Positions 7,574 to 14,735 of a stretch of 64,000 nucleotides of DNA are shown here, piece by piece. The notes beneath the pieces are model-generated. The model did not search any database. It was not told the origin of the DNA and worked only from the letters and a program-made list of their open reading frames with translations. The position numbers and the translations under genes were made by a program. Every line of letters starts with the position of its first letter. Positions within the stretch are counted from its first letter, which is position 1. Where the stretch lies: assembly GCA_035443825.1 (NCBI GenBank), contig DAOMNN010000009.1:1-64000 (forward strand), given 5' to 3'. This DNA comes from DAOMNN01 sp035443825 (GTDB taxonomy: Bacteria; Pseudomonadota; Gammaproteobacteria; Burkholderiales; Rhodocyclaceae).

Positions 7574-8494
7574 TCAATTGGTTTCTGGCAGCAGACCCTT
7601 CATCAGGGTGTCGAGATTGAAGCGCATCATGTCGATGTAGGTGGGGGCCGGACCGTCGGGCCCCGACAGGGCGTCCGAGTAGAGTTTTCCGCCCACATTC
7701 GCACCGCCTTCATGTGCAATCCGTTCGATCAGACGCGGGTCGCTGATGTTCTCGATGAAGACGACCGGCACGTTCTCTCTGCGCAACTGCCGGATCAGCC
7801 GCGCGATTCCGGCTGCCGAGGGTTCGGCCTGGGAGCTGATGCCGGCCGCCGCGATGACCCGCAATCCGTAGGCCTTGCCCAGATAGCCGAAGGCGTCGTG
7901 GGACGTGATCAGCTTGCGTCGTGAAATCGGCAGGGCAGACAGCGTACTGCGAATGTCCGCGTCGAGCGCCTTGAGCTGCTGTGCATAGCGCTCGGCGTTT
8001 TCGGCATAGCGTGCAGCCCCGTCGGGGTCGACGCGTCCGAGTGCGGCTGCGATGTTGCTGACCATGATCAGAACGTTGGGGACCTCCTGCCAGACGTGGG
8101 GGTCCATGTCGCCGTGATCGTGCCCGTGGTGTGCATGACTCTCCGGTCCGGTCAGGGGCTCGATGCCCTCGCTCGCGACGACCACGGCGGTTGCGTGCGC
8201 GGCCGATCTGGCTAGACGCTCCAGCCACGTGTCGAAACCGAGTCCGTTGGCGAGCACGAGGTGGGCGTCCCGCACGAGGCGTGCATCCGACGGCCTGGGT
8301 TGATAGCCATGAGCGTCTTCGTCGGCTGCGATGAGTGAGGTCACGTTCACCCTTTCACCCCCGACCTGCCGCGCAAGGTCGGCGAGAATGCTGAAACTTG
8401 CGACGACCTCGATCTGGGCGGCACGCAGCGGAGTGGCGACGAGGGCAAGCACGAGCAGCAGGCTTGCCAGGGTGGGTCTGAACATTGAATGCAT
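7574..8494 (-). CDS. znuA: Metal (zinc-type) ABC transporter substrate-binding protein
   Basis: This 306-aa periplasmic protein has a signal peptide (hydrophobic LASLLLVLALVATPLRA) and is a cluster A-I metal-binding protein. Candidate metal ligands include the histidines in DEDAHGYQPRPSD and DMDPHVWQEV and the conserved ITSHDAFGYL. The His-rich loop SHAHHGHDHGDMD is typical of zinc rather than manganese binders. I chose ATG 8494, with GGAAG six nt upstream, over the ATG 15 nt earlier that lacks a ribosome site. It is the last gene of a three-gene ABC operon (ATPase, permease, binding protein). Zinc uptake under scarcity is inferred from family and from the divergent zinc-starvation-type cluster. 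Confidence 0.9.
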   Translation of the reverse strand: MHSMFRPTLASLLLVLALVATPLRAAQIEVVASFSILADLARQVGGERVNVTSLIAADEDAHGYQPRPSDARLVRDAHLVLANGLGFDTWLERLARSAAHATAVVVASEGIEPLTGPESHAHHGHDHGDMDPHVWQEVPNVLIMVSNIAAALGRVDPDGAARYAENAERYAQQLKALDADIRSTLSALPISRRKLITSHDAFGYLGKAYGLRVIAAAGISSQAEPSAAGIARLIRQLRRENVPVVFIENISDPRLIERIAHEGGANVGGKLYSDALSGPDGPAPTYIDMMRFNLDTLMKGLLPETN

Positions 8495-8525
8495 CGGGGA
8501 CTTCCGCATTTCGACAGATGGGGTT

Positions 8526-9395
8526 TCAGGATTCGAGGTGCGGGCGGCGGTACAGCCGTGGCCCGATCAGGCCGCCCGGCGCCAGGATCAGGGACGCGAG
8601 GTAGGCACCCCCGGCAGCGAGCACGATGGCCGGACCTGCCGGCAGGTCGGCGTGGAACGAAGCGAGCAGACCGACCACCCCGCTGGCTGACGCCAGGGCC
8701 ACCGACACGCCGAACATGCTCGTCAGCCCCCGTGCCCACAAGCGCGCGGCAGCGGCCGGGAGAATCATGATCCCGACTGCCATGAGGGTGCCCAATGCGT
8801 GGAAGCCGCTCACCAGATTGAGGACGACGAGGATGAGGAAACCGTAGTGGGCGATCGGGCTGAGGCCGCTCACCCCGCGCAGGAACGACGGGTCGAAGCA
8901 TTCGAGCACGAGGGGCCGGAACAGCAGTGCCAGGGCGAACAGCGTGAAGGTCGTAATCGTCGCGATCAGCAGCAATGAAGCATCGTCGAGCGCAAGCACC
9001 GATCCGAACAGCACGTGCAACAGATCCAGATTGCGCCCGCGCAGCGACACGAGCAATACGCCGGCGGCCAGGGACATGAGGTAGAAGGCCGCGAGACTGG
9101 CGTCCTCCTTGAGGACCGAGGAACGCGCCACCAGGCCGGCGCCCAGCGCAACCACCACGCCGGCGACGATGCCACCGATGGTCATCGCACCCAGTGACAG
9201 GCCAAATCCCAGGTAGCCGAGTGCTGCGCCCGGCAGGATGGCGTGCGACATCGCGTCGCCCATCAGGCTCATGCGTCGCAGCAGCAGGAACAGACCCACC
9301 GGCGTGGCACCCAGAGCAAGCGCGAGACAGCCCGCGAGCGCGCGGCGCATGAACTCGAACTCGAGAAAGGGGCCGATAAGCGCATCCGCGATCAA
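8526..9395 (-). CDS. znuB: Metal ABC transporter permease, ZnuB type
   Basis: This 289-aa ABC-3 family membrane permease has eight or so hydrophobic segments and the family motifs LLRRMSLMGDAMSHAILPGAAL and GTLMAVGIMILPAAAARLWA. I chose the TTG at 9395, which overlaps the stop of the ATPase gene (TTGA) and has AGGGAGG five nt upstream; family members also start near ..DALIxPFxEFEFMRRAL. An ATG at 9425 in frame would add ten residues and lacks a ribosome site. It forms the channel of the importer with the ATPase at 9392-10159 and the binding protein ZnuA. Confidence 0.9.
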   Translation of the reverse strand: MIADALIGPFLEFEFMRRALAGCLALALGATPVGLFLLLRRMSLMGDAMSHAILPGAALGYLGFGLSLGAMTIGGIVAGVVVALGAGLVARSSVLKEDASLAAFYLMSLAAGVLLVSLRGRNLDLLHVLFGSVLALDDASLLLIATITTFTLFALALLFRPLVLECFDPSFLRGVSGLSPIAHYGFLILVVLNLVSGFHALGTLMAVGIMILPAAAARLWARGLTSMFGVSVALASASGVVGLLASFHADLPAGPAIVLAAGGAYLASLILAPGGLIGPRLYRRPHLES

Positions 9396-10159
9396 ACGGC
9401 CTCCCTCTCGGCGTGGCGGTGACATACCGGCGCATTCTCGTTGAATGTCTCGGCGAGTGCGCGTGCCCGGGCGAGATGCTCCGCGGTCAGGATCTGTCCG
9501 GTCGGTCCAAGACCGATGGCCTCGCGCGCGAGCAGCAGGCACTCCGGGAAGTGCCGCCTGACCCGATCGAGATCGTGAAGCACGGCGAGAATGGTGCGCC
9601 CCTCCGCATGCCATTCGAGGACCAGCGACATCAGTTCGTCCGTGGTGCGCGCGTCGATTGCATTGAAAGGTTCGTCGAGCAGGAGAAGGTCGCAATCCTG
9701 CAGCATCAGCCGTGCAAATCTGACCCGCTGCAGCTGACCTCCGGAAAGCGATCCAATGGGGCGGTTTTCGAGACCTGTCAGGCCCACGCGCCGAAGTGTC
9801 GCGTGTACCCGAGTCCTGTCGCTCCGACCGAGACCACCGAACCCGCCGATGTTGCGCCACAAACCCATGGCAACCATGTCGAACACGCTGACCGGGAAGC
9901 TGCTGTCCAGCGCACCGATTTGTGGAAGGTAGGCAATGCGTTCCCGCGCGATCGACATGTGGAAGCTGCCCTGCAGGGGCATCAGTTCGCCCACGAGCGC
10001 CTTGAGCAGCGTGGACTTTCCGGCACCGTTCGGCCCGACGACGGCCACCAGGCCCCCGCGCCCGATGCTGCAGTCGAGGTGGTGGACCGCTGGGTGGCGG
10101 TCGTAGCCCAGGGTCAGATTCCGGAAGAGTATCGCCGGCGGGGAGATCGAGGTGCTCAT
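9392..10159 (-). CDS. znuC: Metal ABC transporter ATP-binding protein, ZnuC type
   Basis: This 255-aa cytoplasmic ATPase energises the importer. Walker A GPNGAGKST is at about 42-50, the Q-loop is near YLPQIGALD, the signature is LSGGQLQRVRFARL and Walker B is DLLLLDEPFNAID, followed by the H-loop in LAVLHDL. The start at ATG 10159 overlaps the stop of a further upstream gene (ATGA), so the operon continues into the assembly gap. Family members include ZnuC and manganese/iron transporters; the zinc assignment rests on the His-rich binding protein and the neighbourhood. Confidence 0.9.
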   Translation of the reverse strand: MSTSISPPAILFRNLTLGYDRHPAVHHLDCSIGRGGLVAVVGPNGAGKSTLLKALVGELMPLQGSFHMSIARERIAYLPQIGALDSSFPVSVFDMVAMGLWRNIGGFGGLGRSDRTRVHATLRRVGLTGLENRPIGSLSGGQLQRVRFARLMLQDCDLLLLDEPFNAIDARTTDELMSLVLEWHAEGRTILAVLHDLDRVRRHFPECLLLAREAIGLGPTGQILTAEHLARARALAETFNENAPVCHRHAEREAV

Positions 10160-10200
10160 GCGATGGCCCACGCGACGAACAGCCACAGCACCAGCGCTGC
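10156..10200 (-). CDS. C-terminal tail of an unidentified membrane protein, cut by gap
   Basis: Just before the gap the minus strand reads 14 hydrophobic codons (AALVLWLFVAWAIA) ending in a TGA that overlaps the ATG of the ATPase gene (ATGA). This looks like the last transmembrane helix of a gene that precedes the metal importer genes in the same operon. Everything upstream is lost in the N run, so no family can be named. The short length means it could also be chance, although tight overlap is the rule in this operon. Confidence 0.4.
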   Translation of the reverse strand, partial: AALVLWLFVAWAIA

Positions 10201-10300
10201 NNNNNNNNNNNNNNNNNNNNNNNNNNNNNNNNNNNNNNNNNNNNNNNNNNNNNNNNNNNNNNNNNNNNNNNNNNNNNNNNNNNNNNNNNNNNNNNNNNNN
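10201..10300. other. Assembly gap, 100 N
   Basis: Exactly 100 N, a conventional placeholder for unknown length. It removes the beginning of the DUF2796 gene, most of a membrane protein gene on the other strand, and the divergent promoter region where a Zur operator would be expected. Confidence 0.98.
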
Positions 10301-10538
10301 CCATGACCACGATGATCATGGCCATGAGGATGACGGTCATGAGGATCACGGGCATGCGCATGGTGACATCTACGTCGTCTACCAGCTGGAGTGCTCGACG
10401 CCGTCGGCGCTCACCGAGATCGGTGTCGGCCTCATCGATGCCTTTCCCCGGATCCACGTGATCAGGGCCGAGACCGCGACGCCGCGCGGACAGGCATCGG
10501 TCCGTCTGGACCGTGCGGGAATCACGCTTCCCTTGTGA
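10301..10538 (+). CDS. DUF2796 (ZrgA-like) zinc-responsive periplasmic protein, 5' end lost in gap
   Basis: The last 78 codons are visible. They begin with a His/Asp-rich stretch (HDHDDHGHEDDGHEDHGHAH) and continue with the DUF2796 C-terminal domain (DIYVVYQLECSTPSALTEIGVGLIDAFPRIHVI, split across the region 10365-10470). ZrgA/DUF2796 proteins are secreted or periplasmic, bind zinc through such His clusters and are induced by zinc starvation. The stop overlaps the GTG start of the ABC ATPase gene. In P. aeruginosa the matching cluster is PA4063-PA4066. The N-terminus and signal peptide fall in the gap. Confidence 0.82.
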
Positions 10539-11263
10539 CCAACGGCGAGAACGGCGGCAGCCGGGCCCCCGCGATCCTGTTCGAGAATGTCCGCTTTCGC
10601 TGGCCGAAAGCGGCCGAGCCATGTCTGGATGTGCCGGCGTTCCGCGTGGATGCGGGAGAGCGCGTGTTCATCCATGGGCCGAGCGGCAGTGGCAAGTCCA
10701 CCCTGCTGTCGCTCGTGGGCGGGGTGATCGAGCCTGAGCGCGGTCGTATCGAGGTTCTTGGCCAGGCGTTGCGACAGATGCGTGCCGGCGCGCGTGATCG
10801 ATTCCGAGCGGCGAACGTCGGATTCATCTTTCAGCTGTTCAATCTCGTCCCTTATCTTTCCGCACTCGACAACATATTGTTGCCGTGCCGGTTCTCCGGG
10901 GAGCGAGCCGCGCGGGTCGGGTCGAGCGCACGGGAAGAGGCGTTGCGTCTTGCCCACAAGCTCGATCTGGATGCCACGCTGCTGAACCGTTCGGCTGCAG
11001 AGTTGTCTGTCGGGCAACAGCAGCGGGTCGCGGCAGCGCGGGCACTCATTGGCCGTCCGGGGCTGGTGATCGCCGATGAACCGACCTCGGCGCTCGATGC
11101 CGATCGACAGCAGGCTTTTCTCGACCTGTTGCTCGCGGAATGCGCTCTCACCCGTGCGTGCCTGTTGTTCGTGAGCCACGACGAGCGCCTGAGCGAGCGT
11201 TTCGATCGGGTGGTGAGCCTGCCCGAAATCAATCACGCAAGCACATCAGCTCCGGCAAGATGA
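10535..11263 (+). CDS. ABC transporter ATP-binding protein, LolD/MacB type (zinc-linked cluster)
   Basis: This 242-aa ATPase pairs with the FtsX-like permease that follows. Walker A GPSGSGKST is at about 48-56, the Q-loop region is FIFQLFNLVPYLSALDNI, the signature is LSVGQQQRVAAARAL (V for the usual second-position G) and Walker B is LVIADEPTSALDAD. I chose GTG 10535, which overlaps the DUF2796 stop (GTGA); there is no ATG near the N-terminus. By sequence it belongs with LolD/MacB-type machines that move lipoproteins or peptides or do mechanical work from the inner membrane, not with importers. Confidence 0.9.
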   Translation: MTNGENGGSRAPAILFENVRFRWPKAAEPCLDVPAFRVDAGERVFIHGPSGSGKSTLLSLVGGVIEPERGRIEVLGQALRQMRAGARDRFRAANVGFIFQLFNLVPYLSALDNILLPCRFSGERAARVGSSAREEALRLAHKLDLDATLLNRSAAELSVGQQQRVAAARALIGRPGLVIADEPTSALDADRQQAFLDLLLAECALTRACLLFVSHDERLSERFDRVVSLPEINHASTSAPAR

Positions 11264-12522
11264 CTCCAGTCTGGCACCTTACCTGGCGCAGCGTTGCGAA
11301 CCGTCGCATGACGGTGGCGCTGACGGCGCTCGCGGTGGCGCTCGCGGTGGCGATGCTGCTGGGGGTGGAACGTCTGCGCAACGACGCACGCGCGGGTTTT
11401 GCGCAGACCGTTTCCGGCACCGATCTGATCGTCGGCGCTCGCAGCGGTCCGGTGCAGTTGCTGCTGTACTCCGTGTTTCATCTGGGCGACGCTACCAATA
11501 ACGTGTCGTGGCAGAGCATGCAGAAGATCGCGGCGCATCCTCAGGTCGAATGGCTGGTGCCGGTTTCCCTCGGCGACTCGCATCGCGGCTTCCGCGTCGT
11601 CGGGACCACTACCGGGTTCTTCGAGCACTATCGTCACGGGCGCGACCGGTCGCTGGCCTTTGCGGCGGGCAAGCCCTTCGAGGCCTTGTTCGACGCGGTC
11701 GTCGGGGCTGAAGTCGCTGCCCGCCTGGGCTACACGGTCGGGCGGTCGATCGTCGTCAGTCACGGTGCGGGGGAGGTGAGTTTCGCCGATCATGACGACA
11801 AGCCCTTCACCATTGTCGGCGTGCTCGCGCGCACCGGTACGCCGGTCGATCGCTCTGTGCTGGTGGGCCTCGAGGCGATCGAGGCGATCCACGTGGACTG
11901 GAGCGGCGGGGCGCGTATGCCCGGCGTTTCGATTCCGGCGGAACAAGTGCAGCGTTTCGACCTCACACCCAAGGCAGTCACCGCGGCGTTGGTCGGCCTG
12001 AAGTCGAGGGTGGCGGTGTTTCGGGTTCAACGCTTCGTCAACGGTTTTGCGGACGAACCGCTGCTGGCGATTCTTCCCGGTGTGACGCTGCAGCAGCTGT
12101 GGGGGATTCTGGCGATCGCCGAGCGTGCCCTGCTGGCGGTCTCGGCGCTCGTGGTGCTGGTCGGGCTGACGGGCCTGGTTGCAGTCGTGGTCTCCAGTCT
12201 CGGAGAGCGTCGGCGCGAACTTGCGATCCTCCGTGCAATGGGTGCGAGTCCGCGTCAGGTTTTCGTGCTGCTCGCGCTGGAGAGCCTGCTGATCAGCCTG
12301 ATCGGCTGTGTGGTCGGGCTCACTCTGGTGCAGGGTGCGGCATGGCTTGCCGGTCCGTGGATGGAGGCGCATCATGGATTGTCGCTGAGTACCGGCATGC
12401 CGTCGCCCGGAGAATGGATGTTGCTCGGCGGCGTCGTTGCCGCGGCTTTCGTCGCCAGCCTGGTCCCCGGCTTTCGCGCCTACCGCTATTCGCTTGCGGA
12501 TGGCATGACGATACGGATCTGA
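11260..12522 (+). CDS. FtsX-like (MacB-type) ABC permease
   Basis: This 420-aa membrane protein has one N-terminal helix (ALTALAVALAVAMLLGV), a large periplasmic MacB-PCD-type domain, then three C-terminal helices of the FtsX domain with the coupling segment SSLGERRRELAILRAMGASPRQVF. It overlaps the ATPase gene (ATGA) and is followed 2 nt later by the DUF3299 gene. This four-gene order is conserved with the zinc-starvation cluster PA4063-PA4066, suggesting a mechanotransmission or efflux-type machine working on periplasmic zinc proteins. That role is inference. Confidence 0.9.
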   Translation: MTPVWHLTWRSVANRRMTVALTALAVALAVAMLLGVERLRNDARAGFAQTVSGTDLIVGARSGPVQLLLYSVFHLGDATNNVSWQSMQKIAAHPQVEWLVPVSLGDSHRGFRVVGTTTGFFEHYRHGRDRSLAFAAGKPFEALFDAVVGAEVAARLGYTVGRSIVVSHGAGEVSFADHDDKPFTIVGVLARTGTPVDRSVLVGLEAIEAIHVDWSGGARMPGVSIPAEQVQRFDLTPKAVTAALVGLKSRVAVFRVQRFVNGFADEPLLAILPGVTLQQLWGILAIAERALLAVSALVVLVGLTGLVAVVVSSLGERRRELAILRAMGASPRQVFVLLALESLLISLIGCVVGLTLVQGAAWLAGPWMEAHHGLSLSTGMPSPGEWMLLGGVVAAAFVASLVPGFRAYRYSLADGMTIRI

Positions 12523-12524
12523 TC

Positions 12525-13127
12525 ATGAAGCTTGTCACACTCGTATGGATCGCGGTTGCGGTCCTTTTCGCCGCACCGGTGCAGGCCCGGGACGAGCCGG
12601 AGCCGAATGCGTTCGAGATCGGGGAACGTCTCGATCCGGCCGCGGCCGGGGCGTCGGTGGACGGTTTTCGCGAACTGACGTGGGACGACCTGATTCCCCC
12701 GGACTGGCTACCCGAGGATCTGTTCGAGGGCCTCTTCGACGATGCCGACCTGGACCGACTCGAGGACTACGATCCGCGCGCGATCGAGATCATGGACAAG
12801 ATCCGTGAAATCTGGGATGCCGCGCCGGTGGTCGAGCGCCTGAGCGGACAGCGGATACGCATACCGGGCTTCGTCGTGCCGCTCGAGGGTGATGGAGAGC
12901 ATATCCGCGAGTTCCTGCTCGTGCCTTATTTCGGCGCCTGCATTCATGTCCCGCCGCCGCCGGCTAATCAGCTCATCCATGTCGTGCCCGAGCGCGACAT
13001 CCCGGCCAGCTGGAACATGGTCCCGGTGTGGGTCAGTGGCGTATTGACCGTCGCTCGCTACGATTCGGAACTCGGCACCGCGGGCTACCAGATGCGCGGG
13101 ATCCTGGTGGAGGAGTACAAGGAGTAA
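12525..13127 (+). CDS. DUF3299 periplasmic protein of the zinc-linked cluster
   Basis: This 200-aa protein has a signal peptide (MKLVTLVWIAVAVLFAAPVQARDE), an acidic middle part and a conserved C-terminal DUF3299 domain. The strongest motif, YFGACIHVPPPPANQLIHV (around 136-153), contains C139, H141 and H152 and looks like a metal site. It is the last gene of the DUF2796-ABC-FtsX-DUF3299 operon; the gene starts 2 nt after the permease stop. DUF3299 proteins lack an assigned biochemical function. A palindromic repeat follows 8 nt after the stop. Confidence 0.88.
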   Translation: MKLVTLVWIAVAVLFAAPVQARDEPEPNAFEIGERLDPAAAGASVDGFRELTWDDLIPPDWLPEDLFEGLFDDADLDRLEDYDPRAIEIMDKIREIWDAAPVVERLSGQRIRIPGFVVPLEGDGEHIREFLLVPYFGACIHVPPPPANQLIHVVPERDIPASWNMVPVWVSGVLTVARYDSELGTAGYQMRGILVEEYKE

Positions 13128-13135
13128 TCGACCTT

Positions 13136-13189
13136 AGGGCGTGTTCTCATTCACGCTGGCGACCGCCATGGCGAATGAGAACACGCCCT
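13136..13189. repeat. Palindromic repeat AGGGCGTGTTCTCATTC, possible terminator
   Basis: Two 17-nt arms, AGGGCGTGTTCTCATTC at 13136-13152 and its exact reverse complement at 13173-13189, flank a 20-nt spacer that itself holds TGGC/GCCA. It lies between the convergent DUF3299 and PilZ genes and could terminate both, although it has no T tract. Part of the right arm recurs at 30755-30771 with the same preceding GCCATGG, so it looks like a dispersed repeat family rather than only a terminator. Confidence 0.7.
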
Positions 13190-13198
13190 GTGCTTCGA

Positions 13199-13570
13199 TC
13201 AGACTGCGCGCAGGGCCGCAAACTCGCGGTCGAGCAATGTCGGCTCGCCCAGATTCAGCTCCAGCAACCGGTGCAGGTGGGTAATGCTGTCGAGATCGAT
13301 TTCGCGACAATACACGCCAATATGGTCGTCTTCGACATGCACTACGTCACAAGTCATGTCGATCGTGGTCTCGCCGCTGTCGAGTGCGATTTCCAGCTTG
13401 CAGGACTGGCCCGGGTGCACCGCACCCGCGTCGGGCATGCCCACCAGGGCGCCTTTCAACGAGAGATCGAGGATTTCGCACGCGTGCGCTGTAGCGTCGA
13501 CCACGATGCGTGCCGGCGCCCGAAACAGGATGCGCGCGAAGCGCCTGCCGTGTTCGTCGTTGTCCGCCAT
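13199..13570 (-). CDS. PilZ domain protein
   Basis: This 123-aa protein is a stand-alone PilZ domain, a c-di-GMP receptor. The N-terminal basic region (GRRFARILFRAPARI) and the DxSxxG motif (ILDLSLKGALVGMPD) are present, as expected for ligand binding. Its target is unknown, but the window also encodes a GGDEF-EAL enzyme and the type IV pilus control system. It runs convergent with the DUF3299 gene and divergent from queF. Confidence 0.88.
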   Translation of the reverse strand: MADNDEHGRRFARILFRAPARIVVDATAHACEILDLSLKGALVGMPDAGAVHPGQSCKLEIALDSGETTIDMTCDVVHVEDDHIGVYCREIDLDSITHLHRLLELNLGEPTLLDREFAALRAV

Positions 13571-13666
13571 TCAGTGCCCTCCTGTTCCGATCCGGACGAC
13601 CGTCCGTTCATTCTGATGGGAGCATGCTACGGGATCAAGTGGTTCTTCGGCCGACGTCCGATCCGG

Positions 13667-13672
13667 TAGAAT
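13667..13672 (+). promoter_or_regulatory. Possible -10 element (TAGAAT) for queF
   Basis: TAGAAT lies 8 nt before the queF ATG, which would give a leaderless or nearly leaderless mRNA. No convincing -35 hexamer is seen 16-18 nt upstream, so this is tentative. The same TAGAATC string also occurs before thiD at 47673. Confidence 0.3.
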
Positions 13673-13679
13673 CAGGGCC

Positions 13680-14534
13680 ATGAGCGCAAGTCATGACGAA
13701 CAGGGAGACAATGCCGGGCACTCTCCGCTCGGACGGCCGGTGGCCTACCGCGACACCTACTCGCCCGACCTTTTGTTTCCCATTTCCCGGCAACCGAAAC
13801 GTGACGAGATCGGTGTGCGTGGCGAAGACCTGCCCTTTGTCGGCGAGGATCTGTGGAACGCGTACGAACTTTCCTGGCTTGATCCCCGCGGCAAGCCGGT
13901 GGTGGCGATCGGGTCCTTCCGCGTGCCGGCGCAATCCCCGCGGCTGATCGAATCGAAGTCACTCAAGCTGTATTTGAACTCCTTCAATCAGGAGCGCTTC
14001 GAATCCGTCGATGTGGTGCGCGAGATCGTGATCCGGGATCTTGCCGGCGCCTGCGGCCTGCCAGTGGCAGTGGAGATTCAGCCCCTCGATCTTCGCCCGC
14101 TGCGCGATATCGGCTACCCGGACGGGGTGCTGCTCGACACACTGGACGTCGACGTCGACACCTACGAGCCGACCGCCGCTTTTCTGGGTGCGGACCGCTC
14201 GGCGGCGCCACGCACCGAGGTGCTGTATTCGCATCTTCTCAAGTCGAACTGCCTCGTCACCGGTCAGCCCGACTGGGGCATGGTGGTGATTCGCTACACG
14301 GGACATCCCATCGGACGCGAGGGTCTGCTCCGGTACATCGTCTCGTTCCGCAGACACAACGAATTTCACGAGCAATGCGTGGAGCGGATCTTCTGCGACA
14401 TCCTGCGCCGCTGCACACCCGAGCATCTACAGGTGTGGGCACGCTACACGCGGCGCGGTGGCCTGGACATCAATCCGTATCGCTCGACCCACGGCTTGCC
14501 GGCACCGGGAAACGTGTTCGAGGTCAGGCAGTAG
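13680..14534 (+). CDS. queF: NADPH-dependent preQ0 reductase (7-cyano-7-deazaguanine reductase)
   Basis: This 284-aa enzyme reduces preQ0 to preQ1 in queuosine biosynthesis. It is the long (E. coli-like) form of QueF, with two tunnelling-fold halves. The substrate-binding ESKSLKLYLNSFN is at 91-103, and the nucleophile C191 lies in LKSNCLVTGQPDWG, followed by the conserved YTGHPIGREGLLRYIVSFRRHNEFHEQCVE. The start at ATG 13680 fits the family length. No preQ1 riboswitch-like element is visible in the 109 nt upstream. Confidence 0.95.
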   Translation: MSASHDEQGDNAGHSPLGRPVAYRDTYSPDLLFPISRQPKRDEIGVRGEDLPFVGEDLWNAYELSWLDPRGKPVVAIGSFRVPAQSPRLIESKSLKLYLNSFNQERFESVDVVREIVIRDLAGACGLPVAVEIQPLDLRPLRDIGYPDGVLLDTLDVDVDTYEPTAAFLGADRSAAPRTEVLYSHLLKSNCLVTGQPDWGMVVIRYTGHPIGREGLLRYIVSFRRHNEFHEQCVERIFCDILRRCTPEHLQVWARYTRRGGLDINPYRSTHGLPAPGNVFEVRQ

Positions 14535-14655
14535 GCGAGCGGGCGATCGCAAACGCACGGCAGGACTTTCCATGCGCCGAGGGACATCGACTGAATAACC
14601 TACGTATTTTGTCGGCTATTCGGGAGTCCTTTGTTGTAGACTGATGCCTTGCCAT

Positions 14656-14674
14656 GGTGCAGGTTTTCTGCACC
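14656..14674 (+). other. Short perfect hairpin in the leader of the DUF255 gene
   Basis: GGTGCAG-GTTTT-CTGCACC forms a 7-bp stem with a 5-nt loop, 61 nt before the ATG at 14736. No T tract follows, so it is not an obvious terminator. The 201-nt stretch between queF and the DUF255 gene otherwise shows nothing I can name. Confidence 0.35.
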
Positions 14675-14735
14675 CCGGCTTTCGATGCCGTGTATTGGAA
14701 CGCATTCGAAGGCCTTCCCCGCTTCGGAGACCGTC

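Noticed and set aside
8526..10622. 698-codon minus-strand frame running through the 100-N gap, ending in the ZnuB-type permease
   Set aside because: The part before the permease is out of frame with the ATPase gene and passes through Ns; only the permease at 8526-9395 is real.
13571..13679. Possible preQ1 riboswitch before queF
   Set aside because: No preQ1-type aptamer pattern (short stem followed by an A-rich strand) is visible, and a -10-like TAGAAT sits close to the ATG.
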